A DNA stretch of 64,000 nucleotides from Owenia fusiformis (Eukaryota > Annelida > Polychaeta > Sabellida > Oweniidae), in the NCBI GenBank assembly GCA_903813345.2, contig CAIIXF020000003.1, forward strand, positions 23,079,248 through 23,143,247, read 5' to 3'. The notes under the pieces are model-generated. The model saw only the letters and a list, made by a program, of their open reading frames with translations. It had not been told where the DNA came from and made no database searches. Each line of letters begins with the position of its first letter. The stretch's first letter is position 1. Positions 60,160-64,000 of the stretch are shown here, piece after piece. Position numbers and translations under genes: made by a program.

Positions 60160-62600
60160 AGATGTGATGGTGTATAGTATGACTTTACTGTCTATAGTCT
60201 AGACTAGACATGGCCAGAGCGCTTGTGTGATACATCATGTAATTACCTCTTATGTTGTGTATTTTCCCATCAACCTTGCTTGTTGAACCCACACATATTT
60301 TACACATAATCTTGCAGAAACTACAGAGAGTAGTGGACCAAGTTTAATTAGAGGAAGATGAGCGAATAAACAATTTAAATCAAAATAAATCATTATATGT
60401 CAACATTTTATATACTGCTATTTATAATATAGCTTGTGAAAACTCAATGTGTATGTAAGTATATGACACAACATAACTTCAGAAGCCAACTTATACAGGG
60501 GTTGGCTCAAAATGTTCAACAAATAATGTAACAACTTCCAGTCGATAACTTTCAAGGAGATTCCCTCTGCTCTGTTTAATGAAATCTCGTATACTGATTG
60601 TCAAACAAAGCCATTGGCCTATAAATTGCAAAAATATCCCTATTACCCTTAAATTACAATAAATGAATAAATAAATTATGTAATTTTATGTATATTGAAA
60701 CACTGACATACCCCCTTATCATTCATTCATTTGTCATCTTCACCTGAACAGCATGAAAAGGTGACACTGATAATACAAATACCAACATGATACTGAAAAG
60801 AACGACAATTTAATAAATTGAAAAATCTGACAAACCACGAAATGACAATGAGAAAACTATTTTTGAAACGTCCCAAAGTTAAGCTAGACGAGAAGGTCAC
60901 AAGGGGCGTATATATCATAGTGTTGTATGTACCAACTATGTGATGATAAGAGAAAGGCTACTAAAACTGAACCTAAAGTTACTATACACATTCATGCACA
61001 TAAGTGCAATCTATTTTTAGCTGTGTGTTATCTATATATAGAACAGGTTTGCTATTAAAAACGTTGCCCTCATTACTAGGGGAAGTTGCAACAGTAGCGA
61101 GCAGCAACTATTGCCTGACTAACAACCTTGAGCCAAACATCATATTTATCAACCATTTCAATATTGATTTCCTTCAACAGGAAAAACATTTATTTTTGGA
61201 ATAGATCCGATATATCTGCCTATGAATATCATTAGATGATACAATATAAACAAAGTATAAAATGCAATAAGGATACAGCAGACCTGAATAACACATTAAA
61301 AAATCTGTCACGATTGAAAATAATACTGCAAGTCTAGTTCCCAGGGCATACAAACAGTCATTCCACACCCTTTTATCATAGTTCTCTTCAAAAATATGAA
61401 TATAGGTTTCATTTTAATTTGCATCCCATCCTGGCTGTGTGAGAACTGTCTCATTTAAAGTATCACTCGGTGGATGAATGACACTCCCACATGACATGAG
61501 AAGCTCATAACAAGGTTGCTGCATGAAATCTTATACACTACATCAGTTATAGGGAATACGTTGATGCTCATCCTGAAAGATGATGCTTCTCATCAGATGC
61601 ATGATAAAAATTGGTTTTAGTCAGAGATTTTAGAAACTGTTAAGGTTATATAATATAATATAGTATACAGGGGTTCGTTTTTTGTACGATCGTAACTTAC
61701 AATTCCGAGAAAACCATTTGTCTCTGTTTTGATGAACAATGACTTGCGACCAAATCGTAAGTTACGATGGTTTCAAAAACGGACCCCAGGGTATCTATAA
61801 AGTCTTTACATTTTACACAGACTTTATATCGTAATTGTAGAGACTTTATGAACACCATATATATTACAAAATATCTCATCTTAGGTCATAAAAGCAAAGA
61901 TCTAGATCACAAATATCCTCAAAACATCCCATATAATGCACAAGATGTGATTAGAAATAACCTAAGTACATGTACATGTAATTAATTCACACTGGAATAC
62001 CCTGACAACTGTAAAGTCAGATACCATTGTCACAAATGGCCACGGGTTCGTTTCGATTCAATTCCTTTAGTAGAACAGTCAATCAAAGTGTCTTTCTACT
62101 CATTGTATACAGTCTAGAGGATAAGGTATGAAAAGTGTCCCCTCGGTGGACACTAGCATTTTCTTTGATGTTGTAATCTATTCAAAATGTTTAAGTGAGC
62201 TCAGTAAATCACCACAAAAGAAAGTCAGTGAACTGACAAGCATGCAAACCTACTAAAAATACATGATATATGTACAGTAGAATTGACACTGAATTTAAAC
62301 TCAACATGTAAACTTGAATTTACAAATCAACTGAAGTTGTGATACTTACTCTTTGGTACTTTTCATTGGTATATAGGTAATAATTACATGTTGTTTTAGA
62401 TTATTTGGTAGCTGTCTGAGGGCTGGTGGCCATATATATTATATACACAGAAAACGTATTAAAATATAGCAACTAATTAAATGTGCAATATCAAGTTAAT
62501 ATTGCTTTACAAAAAGTTATCAGTGAACAGGCAACTTTTAAAAACAATAATTGTGAAAAAATCCTTCTGAACTTCAAACCAAACTCTTAAGACTATCTTA
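60160..62600. other. Non-coding stretch
   Basis: No exon was recognised in these 2.4 kb. The only structured item is the MITE at 61668-61793. Confidence 0.5.
61668..61793. mobile_element. Small MITE with 'ggggttcgttttttg' ends
   Basis: The left arm 'caggggttcgttttttgtac' and 'gatcgtaacttac' and the right arm 'gtaagttacgatgg' and 'caaaaacggaccccag' are inverted over about 32 bp with a few mismatches, in a total of ~125 bp. Confidence 0.75.
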
Positions 62601-62616
62601 CACACCAAAGATATGT

Positions 62617-62913
62617 TTGAAAAATGCAATTAATGAGGAAATCAGAGAAGCAAGCAAGGCCTTGAAAAATGGTAGAGTCAGAAATCCTGAACATTGGCTC
62701 CCACCTGAATCAGACATGAAAACAGTGGCTAGTGTTATAGAACTACACTTGGAATATCCTTTTACTGTACGGATTCATGGTGCCCATCTGCCTGATTTCT
62801 ACATCAGATTAGGTTTTGGACCTGTTAGCTCAGTCATGGCAGGCATTGTGAATGTCTTAAGAAAAGTTAGCGTTGATAATACCATGGGCTTTCATATTGA
62901 ATGGTGTTTTTGA
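62617..62913 (+). other. 98-codon open frame partly inside a repeat; no recognised product
   Basis: An ATG-to-TGA frame runs through 98 codons. The second half (from about YIRLGFGPVSS) is the reverse complement of the repeat element at 2700-2860 and is therefore repeat-derived. The first half (NAINEEIREASKALKNG, HWLPPESDMKTVASVIEL) has no copy in this window and has coding-like composition, but I recognise no domain. It might be a fragment of an element-encoded protein or an exon truncated by the repeat. I would not call it a gene on this evidence. Confidence 0.3.
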
Positions 62914-64000
62914 GTTTTCATACTTTAACTAGTAGCTTTATAAATAATTTCAGGTGTACTTTGTTGTAAAAGCCTATGTGAATGTTAACAGTAGTTATAT
63001 GTGATAATTTTGTAAAAAGAATTCAGCAAAAACTAATGATTTATTGTCGGCCATTTTGGATTTTTCCATCCTAAGATCTTGTCTGTAAAGTCTTGTCTAC
63101 GCGTTTTCAGGTGAATCCTTTGTTAGATCAATTTTAGATTTTCATGGTTGATTCTTAGTATGAAAATCTAGATCTGATAAGTTTTTGGGCATTCTGGGTA
63201 AATGTCAAGGCAGCCATTTTGGAGTTTCCGTCCTAAAATCTTGTCTATGAAGTCATGTCTACGGGTTTTCAGGTGAACCGTTCGGTAGATCAATTTCAAA
63301 TTTTCATGGTTGATTCTTAGTATGAAAATCTAGATCTGATAAGTTTTTTAGCATTCTGGATAAATGTCAAGGCAGCCATTTTGGAGTTTCCGTCCTAAAA
63401 TCTTGGTATGAAGTCATGTCTACGGGTTTTCAGGTGAACCGTTCGGTAGATCAATTTCAAATTTTCATGGTTGATTCTTAGTATGAAAATCTAGATCTGA
63501 TAAGTTTTTTAGCATTCTGGATAAATGTCAAGGCAGCCATTTTGGAGTTTCCGTCCTAAAATCTTGTCTATGAAGTCATGTCTACGGGTTTTCAGGTGAA
63601 CCGTTCGGTAGATCAATTTCAAATTTCAGGGATGATTCTTAGTATGAAAATCTAGAACTGTTTAGTTTTTTTGGCATTCTGGGCAAATGTCAAGGCAGCC
63701 ATTTTGGATTTTTCCTTCCTAAAATCTTGTAGAGTCTTGTTTATGCGTTTTCTGGTTTACTGTTCGACGGATCAATTTCAAATTTTCAGGGTTGGATCTT
63801 AGTATGAAAATCTAGAGCTGACTAATTTTTGGCATTCTGGGTAAATTTTAAGGTGGCCATTTTGCATTTTCTGTCCCAAAATTGTAACGGTAAAGTCTGG
63901 TCTACTCATTTTCAGGATATCCATTTGCGGATCACCCATTGTTGGCGACATATTGTATACATTTGTGTTCTTGTTTGACCCTGAGAAGGTCATTGAAGGT
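62800..64000 (-). repeat. 162-bp satellite element, reverse copy, running off the right edge
   Basis: From 'tcagattaggttttggacctg' onward the sequence is the reverse complement of the left-end element (about 2860 down to 1). A non-tandem lead-in (62800-63040) is followed by six or more satellite units with 'agtatgaaaatctaga' at about 63158, 63320, 63481, 63642 and 63802, giving periods of 160-162 bp. The last bases ('atttgtgttcttgtt') match, inverted, 'aacaagaacacaaat' at 125-139, so the outer part is shared too. The (GGAC)n tract and the closing palindrome of the left copy are absent here. Confidence 0.88.

Noticed and set aside
59184-60161. 325-codon open reading frame of a repeat protein
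   Set aside because: The frame exists because the 32/33-bp unit lacks stop codons. The translation drifts between frames as unit length alternates, which a selected protein would not do.

Overview
This is nuclear DNA from an invertebrate animal. Coding information is sparse, AT-rich and split into short exons with GT..AG introns, and most of the window is repeats. Satellite-carrying mobile elements rich in (GGAC)n and in 'AATGGCGGCCATTTT' words, with core units of 134-162 bp, suggest a lophotrochozoan, most likely a mollusc such as a bivalve. That placement is inference from repeat style and is not proven. A 500-base run of N (40220-40719) marks a scaffold gap.

Genes. (1) 14483-14444, minus: the first coding exon of a protein starting MPRRKQANP, the N-terminal signature of NuRD-recruiting zinc-finger transcription factors; the rest lies to the left, probably outside the window. 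(2) 22409-21124, minus: a complete two-exon neuralized-like gene of NEURL2 type (NHR domain plus SOCS box, 275 aa), with a decayed C2H2 zinc-finger fragment just beyond its 3' end. (3) 23117-29524, plus: five exons encoding the first ~172 residues of the nucleoporin SEH1; the C-terminal half is not seen. NEURL2 and SEH1 are divergent and share a ~0.7 kb intergenic region. (4) 38342-32272, minus: a complete two-exon class A GPCR of 402 aa whose last residues and stop codon come from a transposon end. (5) 49553-43130, minus: four exons from the middle of a stimulatory G-protein alpha subunit (Gs-alpha); two of them carry apparent single-base deletions, so this copy is either damaged or poorly sequenced.

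Repeat layout. 1-3959: a 162-bp satellite array interrupted by a 1.5 kb long-TIR transposon with a 5-bp target duplication, then a near-perfect 640/628-bp tandem duplication. 3960-14443: mostly featureless, with scattered short elements. 15380-16790: an element bounded by inverted arrays of a 16-bp unit. SEH1 intron 1 (23228-27836) is almost entirely nested mobile DNA: a MITE, a 2.46 kb TIR composite holding a LINE fragment and a minisatellite, and a Penelope-like GIY-YIG remnant split by another MITE. 31236-32313: a Tc1/mariner-type element carrying a tRNA-derived SINE. 35998-37119 and 45696-47000: two elements with Helitron termini and tandem cores. 48-54 kb and 59-60 kb: several minisatellites, including one with a hairpin in every unit. 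54.4-58.2 kb: large foldbacks. 62.8-64 kb: the 162-bp family of the left end again, in reverse orientation.

No operon-like or clustered biological system is visible. A GPCR and a Gs-alpha gene sit on the same strand about 5 kb apart, but nothing shows that this neighbourhood is functional. The novel content is in the mobile elements and their effects on the genes.
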